Shown here: one piece after another, positions 20,571 through 31,756 of the stretch
Position numbering within the stretch: the first letter of the stretch is position 1
Layout: each line of letters begins with the position of its first letter
Assembly: GCA_963969345.1 (NCBI GenBank)
Contig: OZ017768.1
Coordinates: forward strand, 5,232,718 to 5,296,717
From: Turbatrix aceti
Taxonomy: Eukaryota > Nematoda > Chromadorea > Rhabditida > Panagrolaimidae
Direction of reading: 5' to 3'
DNA: 64,000 bases
Translations under genes and position numbers: made by a program
Notes under the pieces: model-generated
What the model was told of the DNA's origin: nothing
Databases searched by the model: none
Seen by the model: the letters and a program-made list of their open reading frames with translations, nothing else

Positions 20571-21923
20571 TAGGCTTCAACGTGTTTTTTTTATGATGGA
20601 TTATTTACGAAATCATGGAGCACTCACTACGTGGAACAAATCCGACCGCATAATCCAGCATGATCACTTCTGTAGTGTACTAGTCCGTTTTTTTTGTCGT
20701 ACCACTTCGAAATCCGCAGCACGTCACTCTTCAAAAATTGTTACCTCCCAGAGTGGGATTATTTTGTTTGTTCCCGTACTTTTATCAGGTGTTGAAATAA
20801 AAAAATAAAAATATCTCTTGACTGTCAACCACACGTGAAACGCTTTTTATCTTGCGTGCCATCGATGCGAAGCGACAAAATTCGAGCACGCAAACCTTTC
20901 TACGTCTAACCTTTTGGATTACAGTAAGACGCACGCTTGAAAGACGAAAGTTAGGCGGCCGCTGACGGTTGCTGACGGTAGAATTGACATTTAAGTCTCC
21001 GCGAGGGCAATGATGCTTGCTTCATCGTCCAAGGCTCACAAATGACTAATTTGGAAGCATGAGCCATGTATTATAGCTTTGGTTTAATTTGTCTAGCTGT
21101 TTAGGTTTTTTTGATTTCTGGGTCCAAAGAAAACCTCGAGTAGAGCGACAGATTGAAGTTTAGTATTTTGAAAATTGAAAAAAGTTTCCGTTTAGTATTT
21201 TTTAGCTTTTATTTTAGTATTTATTTTGAACACTGAAAAAAAGTGTCCGTAAATATAATTTTCTCACATTTTTTTGTAAAAAATGCGGAAAAGTAAGAAT
21301 TTATTACAAAAAATGTAAAAATGTATTCCAACTTTTTTTAACCCATATTTTTTTCAGTAAAGTAGATACTTCATTCGAATCCGTATCATTGCTTCGTTTT
21401 CCGTAACTTTTGTACGTTCTTATTCTGGATAATTAATTTTGCCTGAGTTGATTAAAAAAAACTCCAAGCTCAATCTTACGGTACAAAACTTGAGTTTTTC
21501 CCCTTTGCGATCCATTGCCGGATACAATATCCGTGAAAAGGTACAAATTTCTGTCACGTTCGCAGACTACAAAAAAGCCATTGTTTATGGCAAATAAAGG
21601 GTCTGTGTACAACGGCGGTGCTTTGCTTTGATTAAGGGAATGCCGAGACGCCCCCTACTTTTTTACGCCTCTCTTTTGTCAGGACGCCCGTTAATTTACT
21701 GTAAAAAGTCCGAAGTTTACAAGTTTGGTTGACACAACACGCATCAAACTCCAGTACTCGTACCACGCTTTTGGTGTGCAATTGTGGCGTGGGATCCTTC
21801 AGTCACCCCCTTCTTCTCTCTTCGGCATCGGTGTTGCCTATTTTTGTCCCTTTTTGCAGAAATTCTCATATTTTAAGGTTGTTGAAGTTGCAGAGAACCT
21901 AACATTAACGCTAATACGAAAAC
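20571..21923. other. Intergenic between receptors 1 and 2
   Basis: The 1.35-kb region is AT-rich. It includes polyadenylation signals near 20797 and 20805, and a region with repeated TTTAGTATTTT words (about 21158-21225). No exon on either strand is supported. Confidence 0.5.
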
Positions 21924-23216
21924 ATGGCAAGCGGCATTCCGTTCAGCGTGCTCATGGAAATCATGAGAGATATCTCGAAGGAAGAAGCTGAAAAACGGAA
22001 CCTCATGTACTTTCTTCCGCTGCTCTACGTCGTTCCTACTGTAGCATGCAGTTTTCTTGTTTTTGCAAAACTCCTCGTGCAGAAGTCAGCCGTAGGACGC
22101 GGATTCGGTGGAATCGTGTCGCTAGCTATGTTTGTCGTGAGTTTTTTAATAGTTTTTTTGTTCAGCACGAGGCTGCCCTATAAGACTTTTTGGTCTAGTG
22201 CACTTATAAGTTAAATCAAAATTAGTCCCTTGAGGTACACATTGTACTAATGAAGCCATGAGCATATTTTCCGTTTTTGTCCCCTGACATCGTGCACGTG
22301 AAAACGCGTACCTGATGTCAAAATTTGACGTGTCAAAAAATTGCAGTTTCTTTGGTCATCAAAAATTTTAAAAAACACCTCAAACACAATTTTACCCCAA
22401 AAAAAATTTCAGACATGCGGCAATCTAATTTTTCACTACGTTACCGCTCGAGCAACAGGCGTCCCCGCGGTGAATCAGTATTTCAAATACCTCAGGACCC
22501 AAAAAAACATGTGGACAGCTTTTCATTTCTTCGATCAGCACTTTGGCATGCTGCAGTCCCTTACGATGGCGGTATTTGCGTTAAATCGGTTCAGCGTGGT
22601 CTGCTTTCCAGGTGGCGCTTATTTTTGGCGTCGGCACGTCGGAAAATTGATCCTGATCGTGCTCTGGCTGCCGTTGGTTGTTAGCTGGCAGATTATATAC
22701 TGTTTGGTGGACGTCAAAGTAATTTCAAAGTCAATTGTACAAATCGGGATTCCCGAAAAATGCATCAGTTACCCGAGCCCTGACATTGGCGGTGTTTACG
22801 TCAATTTTGTCTTCGGTGGTCTAATGACGTTGCTCTGGGTTGTCTACCTGCTCGTCTGGGCGTGTAAGGGCATTGCGAGCGTCACAGGTGAAAAAACCGC
22901 GGATCCAGATGAATGCCTGAGTCGGGAACGGCGGCAGACAGGGTACGCGGCGGTCGTCATCCTCTGTAGGGTCGTCTACCTCGTGCTGCTGCTCATTACC
23001 CTCGTCAACGCCTACGATATTAAAACCTACCAAGATTATTTGTTCGTAGCCCAGCTTGGCACAATTATGCAATTTTACAGCGACTTCTGCTATTTGACAG
23101 AAGTCTGGTTGTGCGTGTTCGCCGTTAAGGGCGCGATGACCTCGTGCACGTGCTGCGTGCCACCGGAAACCGAGATACAGTATATTAAACCTGAACGCAG
23201 GGCTCCGTTGTACTAA
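21924..23216 (+). CDS. Nematode serpentine chemoreceptor, Srg/Srv-like (receptor 2)
   Basis: Two exons (21924-22136, 22413-23216) give 338 residues and seven hydrophobic segments. After helix 3 it has NRFSVVCFP and YFWRRH, the same N-R-[FL]...F-W-R signature as receptors 1 and 3. The second loop has KCISYPSP, aligned with YQCTVFP of receptor 1. Unlike the other two it ends in a Cys cluster (SCTCCV), which could be palmitoylated, and has a loop of charged residues before helix 6. It is clearly diverged from receptors 1 and 3 and has lost one of their introns. AATAAA lies at 23237. Confidence 0.83.
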
Positions 23217-24393
23217 ACATTTGTATGCAGTGAAAAAATAAAATTAGGACAATTGGACTGTTTTGTACAAAAAATATTTTTCTCAGGATGTTGATAAAAA
23301 ACTGACGACGTCTAATATGACCCGATAAGCGCCGCCACTTGATCAAGTCGGTCCCACGCTTATTAGCTTGTCTATCTTCCAAAACGTGATTTTGTCGGCC
23401 AAAAAGTGCATCTCCATGCACGTCAGCCGTAATCGCTGTTTCGCTGTTATCAAAGTTGTCCGGCTTCGTTGAATAGACCAAAACAAAGCTTTTATGGCTG
23501 CAGCGAAGGTGCACATGCACCACGTGCTTTTTTCCCAGAAATGAGTGAGCATCAGCGTGATGCTCGTGTCAGAGCTAAACTTGCAAAACCCGCATAAAAG
23601 ATTGCAAATTGCCTACACACGTTGCAGGACGTGGCCGATAGTCTAGTCGCGCGATGCGCAATCAATGGCCGGGAAGAAAGTAAAAGTAGAAAATCAAAGA
23701 CTGCTATCGACCGATCTCATCACCATCACCACCGCAATCACCGCAACCGCGGCCGACGCCCTGCACTCTGACCTTTCCCTGACAAACCAAATGGAATAAA
23801 ATCGGTCTGCCACAATCGCGGTATCGGAGTTTTTTGCGGAGAGGAGACGCAGATCAGAACTCGTTTACATTATGCTACTATTTGACAGACGTGACGCTAT
23901 CTGACAGACCACGCCGGCCAGGTACACTCTTTTTGCTACGGCGACACTTTTGCTCAGACCCATCACGCTCAGAAAGAATAAATGATCAATGGGACTTCGT
24001 TATCACGATTGTACCATTGACTATCAATTTATAGTTCTGGTCTCTTTTTCTGGGTTGCAATTGCTTCAAGTTGGAGATTCTAGAGGAAAGAATGAAAAGC
24101 GAGCGTCTTTTATCACTGCGTGCAGACACTTTTGTTATTTTGCCCTTCTTACCATTTTCCGTGAATGTTTACCCCAAAATAGAATTTTCTGTAAATATAC
24201 AAAATTTGAGTTGCTAGTAAAAATTGTAAGCGTGACGACACCTGCGCGCAAGTGCACCGTGTTACGCGATCTTTTTTTTGTCTCTTTTCCTCGCAAAAAA
24301 TTCAAAATTCCTCCTGCGCGAAGCTGCCAAAACCGCGAATAAGCGTGTTCATTTTTTTCACCGTTGTCGGGAAGGAAAATAAGGTGAAAAAAA
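23217..24393. other. Intergenic between receptor 2 and dihydropyrimidine dehydrogenase
   Basis: It has AATAAA at 23237 and a His/Pro-like CAC-rich patch at about 23717-23760. The remainder is AT-rich. Open frames on both strands are short and unsupported. The part just upstream of 24394 is presumably the promoter of the next gene. Confidence 0.5.
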
Positions 24394-27300
24394 ATGTTGC
24401 GCGTCCGAAGGCTCATTTCCCTTCCTTCCAGGGTCCTTGCAAGAACCAAAATGACGTTTCCGACAGAAGCCCCGGCTGCGCCACCTCCGACCGCTGCAAA
24501 GAAGTTCACCCATGAGCCCCCGGACATTGAGGTGAGCCCCCCTTATTTGGCGTGCCCCCCTCCACATGTGCATTTCAGAGCTTGCTGGTGCTGAACCCGA
24601 AGGTGTCCACAGCTGCCAAGCTACGGCCTACAGTCGTAACGAAGCGGGACAAGCTCAACTGGAAGCGCAATGCCGCCCCCAACTGCAACGGCTGCACCAA
24701 TCCGTACGACAAGGACTTCCACGACATCACGCATACCACGCTCTCCGAACGCGGAGCACTCCGGGAGGCTCTGCGTTGTCTGAAGTGCGCCGATGCGCCG
24801 TGCCAGAAATCCTGCCCGACGCAGCTGGATATCAAGGCTTTCATCACGTCCATCTCTAACAAGGTGCGCTTTTGCGAACAAATTTTTATAAAATTTTTTA
24901 TGTTAGCAACAAAGTTAAAATTTCCGAACTCCCGATTTAAAATTTTCGTTTTTTTACTCGAGATTACAAAATTTTGCACAATTGATAAAATTTTATTATA
25001 AAATTATTTGTGTACGTTCGCGAACAAAAAAACAGCCGTTCGCTTATTTTTAACTAAAACACAAAAAATATGAAAGTTGTCAAATTTAGAACTACTACGG
25101 CGCGGCAAAGCAGATCTTCTCCGACAACCCTCTCGGCCTTACGTGTGGCCGCATCTGTCCGACCTCAGACCTCTGCGTCGGCTCGTGCAACCTCTTCGCC
25201 ACCGAGGAAGGCCCCATAAACATCGGCGGCCTCCAGCAATTTGCCACGGAGATCTTCATGCAGATGAACCTCCGCCAGGTCGTCGACCCGATCATCGCTG
25301 CCAACCGCAACGCCGCTCACGCTCAGCCCATCGCTCTGATCGGTGCCGGACCGGCTTCGATCTCGTGCGCGACTTTTCTCGCCCGTCTGGGGTACACCGA
25401 CGTCACTGTCTACGAGAAAAACGACTACGTCGGGGGTCTGTCGTCTTCTGAGATTCCCCAGTTCCGGCTGCCGTACAGCGTTGTGGATTTTGAAGTGCAG
25501 CTTGCCAAGGATATCGGCGTGAAAATTGTTACCGGCCGAAAGCTTCATCGGGAGGATATCACGCTGGAAAAGCTGAAAAACGAAGGCGCGAAGGCCGTCT
25601 TTGTCGGTATTGGCATGCCGGAGCCAAAGCGGGCGTCTATTTTCAAGGGTCTCACCCCGGAGCAGGGATTCTTCACGTCGAAAGATTTCCTGCCACTCGT
25701 CGCAAAGGCCTCCAAGCCGGGAATGTGCGGCTGCTCTAAAACGCAACTCCCCAAGCTGCCAGGCAGGGTCATCGTTCTCGGCGCCGGTGACACTGCTTTC
25801 GATTGCGCGACTTCTGCACTGAGATGCGGAGCTCGGCGGGTCACTGTCGTCTTCCGCAAAGGTTTTACCTCCATCCGCGCTGTTCCCGAAGAACTCGAAG
25901 TTGCGAGGGAAGAAAAATGCGAGTTCATGCCGTTCATGTCCCCTCGCGAAGTCCGGATCAAAGACGGCCGAATCACCGCGATCGAGTTTTCCAAGACAGA
26001 GCAGAATCTCGAAGGCGAGTGGGTCGATGACGACGACCAGACCCTCACGCTCAAGGCTGACTGGGTGATCAGCGCGTTTGGCAGCACCCTGCTCGATGGA
26101 GAAGTCACGGCCGCTCTCGCTCCTCTGGCCCTGAACAAATACGGCCTTCCGGTTGTCGATCGCCAGACGCAGGCTGCTTCCGAGCCGTGGGCATTCGTCG
26201 GCGGCGACGTCGCGGGAGTCGCTGAGACAACGGTGGAGAGCGTCAATGATGGAAAAACAGCCGCGTGGTTCATGCACAAATATCTCCAGGAACAAGCGGG
26301 CTTTGCTGTTCCTGAACAGCCTCAACTACCTCTGTTTACGACTGAAATTGACGCTGTTGACCTCAGTGTTGATCTTTGCGGCATCAAGTTCGAGAACCCC
26401 TTTGGCCTGGCTTCGGCGCCACCTACTACTTCGGGAGCCATGTGCCGGCGTGCTTTTGAACAGGGTTGGGCGTTCGTGCTTACCAAGACTTACGGCCTGG
26501 ACAAGGTGAGCTAACCTACATTGCTTGGATCCAAAAAATATATTTTTCGTTGTAGGACCTGGTGACAAACGTCTCACCACGAATCGTGCGTGGAACGACG
26601 AGCGGCCACATCTACGGCCCCAACCAGGGTTCCTTCCTCAACATCGAACTCATCTCTGAAAAAACCATCGAGTACTGGCTCACCGTGGTTCGCGAGCTCA
26701 AGGCAGACTTCCCAAACAAGGTGGTCATCGCCTCGGTCATGGCGTCCTTCAACCGCGAAGACTGGCAGGAGCTGGCGATCCGCTCCGAGGCCGCGGGGGC
26801 TGACGCACTCGAGCTCAACCTCTCGTGCCCGCACGGCATGGGCGAGCGTGGCATGGGTCTCGCTTGCGGCCAGGATCCCAAACTCGTCAAGGCCATCTGC
26901 GAGTGGGTAAAAGCCGTGACCAAGATTCCCGTCTTCGCCAAGATGACCCCCAATATCACGGATATCCGTATCATCGCCACCGCGGCCAAGGAGGGCGGCG
27001 CGGACGGTGTGACCGCGACAAACACTGTTTCCGGTCTCATGGGCCTCCGCGCCGACGGTTCTGCCTGGCCGAGCATCGGCGTCGAGAAGAAGACCACCTA
27101 CGGCGGTATGAGCGGTTCTGCGATCCGGCCAATTGCCTTGAGAGGGGTTTCTGCGATTGCCAACGCCCTGCCTGGGTTCCCTGTTTTGGCGACCGGTGGC
27201 ATCGAAAGTGCCGAGACGGGTCTTCAGTTTCTACAAGCAGGAGCCAGTGTCCTTCAAGTTTGTTCTGCGGTCCAAAATCAGGATTTCACGGTGGTCAACG

Positions 27301-28122
27301 ATTATTGCACGGGTCTCAAAGCGCTGCTGTACCTCAAAGGCGTCAAAGCCCTCGCCGACTGGGACGGCCAGAGTCCACCGGTGCCAAAACACCAGCTCGG
27401 CAGACGCGTCGCCCTTTCCAATTCCGGTCTTCCCAATTTCGGCTCCTTCAAACACGAAAAAGAAGCCAAAGTGAAGGAAATCGTTGCCCAGACCGAACTT
27501 CTCGATGCTTCGAAAACCGGTCTCGTCAAACGACCTGCCAATGCCGCCGACGCAAAATACACTATCAAAGACGTCATCGGCGCCGGACTCGACAAAATAG
27601 GCAGCTACGGACAACTCGACAACAAGCAGCAAAAAGTCGCGTTGATTGATGATGTGAGTTTTTTTGGGCAAATATTGAAAAAAGTAGAAATAAGCAAAAG
27701 GCAAAAACTTTCGACCCTGGCAGGATTCGAACCTACAATCTTCTGCTCCGTAGGCAGACGCGTTATCCATTGCGCCACAGGGCCATGGATTACCGTATCC
27801 TTGGCATTTTCTGGAAGCTTATGGCACGGAAAATGGCATTTTTGATAACATTTTTTTTTGATTTTTTCAGGATATGTGCATCAACTGCGGCAAGTGCTAC
27901 ATGACGTGCAATGACAGCGGATACCAGGCGATCAGCTTTGACGCGGTGACTCACCTGCCAAAGGTGACGGACGACTGCACGGGCTGCACGCTTTGCTACA
28001 GCGTGTGTCCCATCCCGGAGTGCATCCAGATGGTCAAACGAACGATTCCCCACGTTCCCAAGCGCGGGATTCCACCCGTGCCTGCCGGCGTCAAAGATGG
28101 AAAGGTCGTTGTCGATCTGTAA
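24394..28122 (+). CDS. dpyd-1: Dihydropyrimidine dehydrogenase (NADP+)
   Basis: Five exons (24394-24531, 24579-24863, 25090-26505, 26556-27653, 27871-28122) give 1062 residues; human DPYD has 1025. It catalyses the first and rate-limiting step of uracil and thymine breakdown. The domains in order are: an N-terminal alpha-helical Fe-S domain ([37 protein letters not shown]); FAD-binding GxGxxS ([13 protein letters not shown]); NADPH-binding ([14 protein letters not shown]); an FMN TIM barrel with the catalytic loop [18 protein letters not shown], whose Cys is the proton donor; and a C-terminal 2x[4Fe-4S] ferredoxin domain ([23 protein letters not shown]). All key Cys are present. A second in-frame ATG at 24451 lies 20 bases after a TTCCTTCCAG acceptor-like site, so a trans-spliced 1043-residue form is possible. 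Intron 4 contains a tRNA gene on the other strand. Confidence 0.97.
25010..25045. repeat. Short GTTCG/CGAAC repeat fragment in DPYD intron 2
   Basis: GTACGTTCGCGAACAAA followed by GCCGTTCGC resembles the end motif of the intronic repeat family seen elsewhere in the window. Confidence 0.45.
27712..27784 (-). tRNA. tRNA-Arg (anticodon ACG)
   Basis: This 73-nt gene folds into a complete cloverleaf. The 7-bp acceptor stem is GGCCCTG with CAGGGTC (one G-T pair), and the discriminator base is G. The D arm is in TGGCGCAATGGATAACGCG. The anticodon stem TCTGC/GCAGA holds the loop CTACGGA (anticodon ACG, read as ICG, for CGU/CGC/CGA arginine codons). The T arm is GTAGG-TTCGAAT-CCTGC. Internal A-box (TGGCGCAATGG) and B-box (GGTTCGAATCC) promoters are intact. 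It has no intron. It lies wholly inside the last intron of dpyd-1, in the opposite orientation. Confidence 0.97.
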
Positions 28123-28260
28123 TGCCATCCTGGCTGGCATCGATCGGGTTAACAGGGACCCCGACTGGTTTTTTTTGATTTGATTTTGATTTGGATAAGA
28201 TAAATGACTTTAATCAATACTCAACTGATCACAGACTTTGATTTGGATTTGGATAAAAAA

Positions 28261-29580
28261 TTATTTTAGCTTCTTGACCATGAAGTGGCACGCCTTCGCG
28301 CCATCGTAGAGCCACCGAAAGCACTTCTTACCGTCTTCCCGGTACTTGTTAAACGGAAAGACAAACTCCGTCTTGAATCCCGCCCGACGACAGAGCTTTG
28401 TCAGTCCCGTGGCAGGCGAAAAAACCATGATGTGATCGCATCCGCGCTCGGTTGCGAGTTTCAAGCCAGAGGCGAGCAACTCCCCGGCGATGCCGCTGCC
28501 TTGGTAGTTTTGGTTGACGCCGAAGAGCTCGATACTGGCTACGATACGCGCGTTGTGCGGCAGGTAGCGGCCGACAACGTCTTTCATTGCCCAGAGAAAG
28601 ACGAAGACCTGGTTACAAGCGTGGGAACGGTAGGGCCCCAAGGAGATTTCTGAAATCGGCATTTTTTGGGGTGTTCGTTCATGTTCGTTCGCAAACAAAT
28701 TCAAAATTTATTGTTCATGTTAAAAAAAATGAACTAAATTTTTATAAATTACGTTGTTCATTTTCGTACACGAACATTTCTAATTTTTTCGAACAGATAA
28801 AACGAACAAAAGAGACCATTAATTTTGGGTATATTTTGAAAAAAAGATGTCACAAACGCAAAAAAAAACTACAAAAAAATCAATTACTCGTTTTTGCCTG
28901 CATGAACAAAATTTGGCACACATGATAAAAAGAGAAGTCCGATGTTCGCTCGTGTTCGTTCGCGAACGTGGAAAATTTTGTACACGTTCGTTCTTTGTAA
29001 AAAAATTTTCGAAAAATTTTTGAACAAAAAATTGAGTGATCATTCCATCCCTGATTTCGGCACCGATTTCTCATTTCAAAAACTAACCTCTCGCGTAATC
29101 GTGCTCAAAGTCGAATTTCGGAGTCGAGCGCCATAATCGTCGGTCACGGAGCCGCTCCAGCGACCGACCCTGCAGGAGATCGATCACGTTGAAGCCGACG
29201 AGCTTGTCGCCGTGAAAAGCGATGACACTCAGGTTGTGTTTGAGCGCGCGAACCACAATCGGAAATATAAGATGCCCGGCTGAGCGGGGGCGGATGTCTG
29301 AAAGCCAAAACGTTTGATAACCTTCCCAAAAAGGGCGCAGACAAAAAAACTTGCGCAGACAGCGAAAAACGTTGCAATTGTCTGCAAGATGGTGCGTGCA
29401 GCAGTGCCCAACAAGGCAGATGTCGGCGGAGTCGGCAACTTCGATGCGAAATGGCCCAAACGCTTTGTTCGGCTGAAAAGCCTTCTTCAGCTTTCGTCGA
29501 CTCCCTCGAAGTCGATTGTCGAGGATGAAGCCGCGCTCCGAAGTCGGGGGTGGGGGTATTTTCACCTTTCTTGGTCTCTG
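28261..29580 (-). CDS. GNAT-family N-acetyltransferase
   Basis: The C-terminal exon (28261-28649) holds the acetyl-CoA-binding core: RIVASIELFGVNQNYQGSGI, with the Q-x-x-G-x-A/G loop as YQGSGIAGELL, then an alpha helix and LCRRAGFKTEFVFPF. An upstream exon (29088 to about 29297) gives AGHLIFPIVVRALKHNLSVI and AFHGDKLVGFNVIDLL, the first strands of the fold. The two join in phase as DYAREISLGPYR. Upstream of that, an open frame continues to an acceptor-like TTTGCAG at about 29580. That part (IPPPPTSERGF, then RIEVADSADICL) is less sure, and a short extra intron or exon may lie at 29298-29370. No ATG was found for the start. It resembles nematode GNAT proteins of unknown substrate. It is convergent with dpyd-1, with 138 bp between stops. 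Confidence 0.75.
28665..29055. repeat. GTTCG/CGAAC dispersed repeat element in GNAT intron
   Basis: The roughly 390-bp element is closely similar over most of its length to the one at 57.44-57.81 kb. Shared blocks are TTCAAAATTTATTGTTCATG, AAATTACGTTGTTC, GAACATTTCTAA, TTTTTCGAAC, GATAAAACGAA, TGAACAAAATTTGGC and GTGTTCGTTCGCGAAC. It ends in CATCCCTGA, like other copies that end near CATCCCTGG. It has no coding capacity. Confidence 0.75.
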
Positions 29581-30243
29581 CAAACCCTAAAGACTAGAGA
29601 ACATGTGAAAAAGTTAGTTGGCTTGTCCAAGCACACAATTATCCAGTCGCCAGTCGACCTTTGGTATGCTTAACAACCAATTAAATAAATACGACTATTG
29701 ACACACACTACGACTATCAAATAAAGTTTATCGAAAAAAAATTTTTTAACTTAAAAGTGTGAAAGTAAACTCACGAGCAAATCCATTTTATACTGCGTGT
29801 ACATGCCGAAAAAGACCTGACCACCTTTTAAGGGCGGAAAAACTGATATTGAGAAGAACGAGAAAAATTCGATACCATGCTTGGCAATCCTATTTCACCA
29901 CACCTTTTTTCCTTCATTCAAGGTGCTTCCTGTCATTCATTCCATAAAAAAAGTTGAAAGCGGGCAATTTTGGCAACTCGGACCGTGTCCATGTTTCACT
30001 GCTGACCGTTTTGAATTTTTTTTCAGGCACATAATATACGCAAAAACACTACCACATCCGCTTCCGTCATCCGTCGGTCTGAATGACTACAAAAAAGTCA
30101 ATAAGTTACGGTGGGAATTACAATAATCTCATGTCATAACAAATAAATAAACTTTTCATGCTTTTGAGCTTATCATTATACGACGACTATAAATTACCGG
30201 GAGGATTGGCGTCACTTTTCCTCACTACAAAAGACCAGCTTTT
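29581..30243. other. Intergenic region, divergent between GNAT and the Gly-rich exon
   Basis: The region is AT-rich; part may be the missing 5' exon of the GNAT gene. Its right end carries the TATA-box promoter noted separately. The small frames at 29759-29947 and 29881-30126 are not supported. Confidence 0.45.
30188..30193 (+). promoter_or_regulatory. Candidate TATA box
   Basis: TATAAA lies 51 bases upstream of the ATG at 30244, at a spacing that leaves a short 5' UTR. It is the best-placed TATA box I could see in the window. Confidence 0.45.
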
Positions 30244-30591
30244 ATGAGCGACGGCAATCGTGAGAGCGTACGCGAAGCAGGCGGGGCCGGCAATGACAGC
30301 ACCAGGGCCTACGGCGACGGCGAAGGCGAAGGCAGCGGCGGCGGTGGTGGCAACGACGGCGGCGGTAGCGATGAGAAAGCAATACGAAGTTTGAAGGAAC
30401 AGCGCTCTTCTCGTGGCGACGACCCTTTCGGTGGCCCTGTTGATTTTGTGATTCCTTTTGACACTCCTGAAAAACCTATCAAACCTATCGTGATGTCCAA
30501 GGAAGCGTTAGGCGGAGGCGGCTTTGGCGGCGGAGGCGACGATGGTTTGATTAAGCAGAAACGCCGTGTGGCTTTTGCTTCTGATACAGTT
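30244..30591 (+). CDS. First exon of a Gly-rich protein with an RVxF-type PP1-docking motif
   Basis: The ATG opens a 116-codon exon ending at a GTGAGT donor. It is acidic and Gly-rich at first (GDGEGEGSGGGGG), then has FGGPVDFVIPFDTPEKPIKP, a second Gly run, and KQKRRVAFASDTV at the end. KRRVAF fits the R/K-V-x-F consensus by which many regulators dock on protein phosphatase 1. No known domain is recognised. The downstream exons are not settled. Phase-compatible acceptors exist near 30750 and 31058, but neither gives a convincing continuation. Reading through the donor gives only 46 more residues, to 30732. Confidence 0.5.
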
Positions 30592-31272
30592 GTGAGTTTT
30601 TTGGGAGGGTCTCGGGGCCGATTGGGGGCGGGGGCGGCCGGGGAGGTGGCTGTGCTGCACCCCTCCCAGCTCGCGTGTACAGGCAACTGTCAGAGAAAAA
30701 TAATCAGCAGGCGCCCAGATAAAAACCAATGATCGAAAACACCGCTGCAGGCTGTTTTTTTCCATCCGCTCACTTACTCAATCTATTTTGGCCGCGTGAA
30801 CCGATCTGTGATGCACTTTGTATACTTGCACGTGCGCGTCTTTTGCGTAATTATTTAAAATTCCGCTGGCCGGCCACATAATTATTGACCGAGCTCGACC
30901 ACCTAGCTGATATACATTATAAATAATAGCTTACGCGGAAGTACATAAACAAATGTCTGTCGTGGATAATTTAATTTTGCTCTCGCGTTTGCCGTCGTCA
31001 TTGTCAGTCACGTGACACTGTTTTTTTTGTTCTCCTTTGCTTCGCTTCGTGCGCAGACAATGACTACGAAACCCAAACAAATTTTTTTTCTGCTGGAAAA
31101 AAGAAGCCTATATAGTGCATAATTTGTCTAATTAGTCTCTCGGCATTTCATTGCGCGAACCCTAATGTCACCACGATGCACCGCTGTTTTTTTTTATCCC
31201 TACGCTGCCGGCGGGTGCTCTCTCAATTTTTTGTCGCACTTGGCACGTTGCGTGACTCGGTCGACTGACGGC
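30592..31272. other. Intron or intergenic region downstream of the Gly-rich exon
   Basis: It contains possible terminal exons of the Gly-rich gene that I could not choose between. Composition is mixed, with an AT-rich block at about 30840-30990. No recognisable domain is encoded in either strand. Confidence 0.4.
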
Positions 31273-31733
31273 ATGGACGCAGGTAATCAGCCAAAAAAGG
31301 CTTGTACCTCACGACTAATTAGTCAAATTGCTCTTTTATCGCAAACGACCTTTCATATAATTTTTTTTGAAAAAAAAAATATGATTGCATTTTAGGTGAT
31401 CAAAAAACATGTTTGCATCTAAAAATTAATTATTTTAATTTTTTCGTTAATAAATTCAGTTCTGAAGCGCAAAAACAAAAAAAGAACAGCGGCAATTGAC
31501 AAAAAACAAAAAAGTGGTATGTGTTATCTGTGATCATTCCTACTCACGGAAAGGGCTGCATCAAAACAGAAAATTAGTGACTGATGTGTTTTCTTGCAAC
31601 AGGGTTTGTGCGAGCACTTATAAATGTACTTACGAAGGAAGCGTGGGTCCCAGCGGGCGATCGATTCAATAACAAAAAGAGGGAGGATAGGAAGAGAAAT
31701 TCGTTGTCACCGGGACAGCCAGTTTTGTTTTGA
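31273..31733 (+). CDS. Possible small basic protein (65 residues) just upstream of cytochrome b561
   Basis: Three short exons (31273-31282, 31460-31516, 31603-31733) join in phase through GTAATC and GTATGT donors and ATTCAG and GCAACAG acceptors. They give a Lys/Arg-rich protein beginning MDAVLKRKNKKRTAAIDKKQ and ending SLSPGQPVLF, with one hydrophobic stretch (FVRALINVLTKEAW). The stop is 23 bases before the cytochrome b561 ATG. No family is recognised. The alternative is that these are spliced 5' UTR exons of cytochrome b561 that happen to be open. Confidence 0.3.
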
Positions 31734-31756
31734 AAACTTTACCAATCCAACAAAAA

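Noticed and set aside
23620..23680. Short GATGCGCAATCAATGGCCGGG region considered as a tRNA-like gene
   Set aside because: No T-arm or acceptor stem can be formed and there is no B box.
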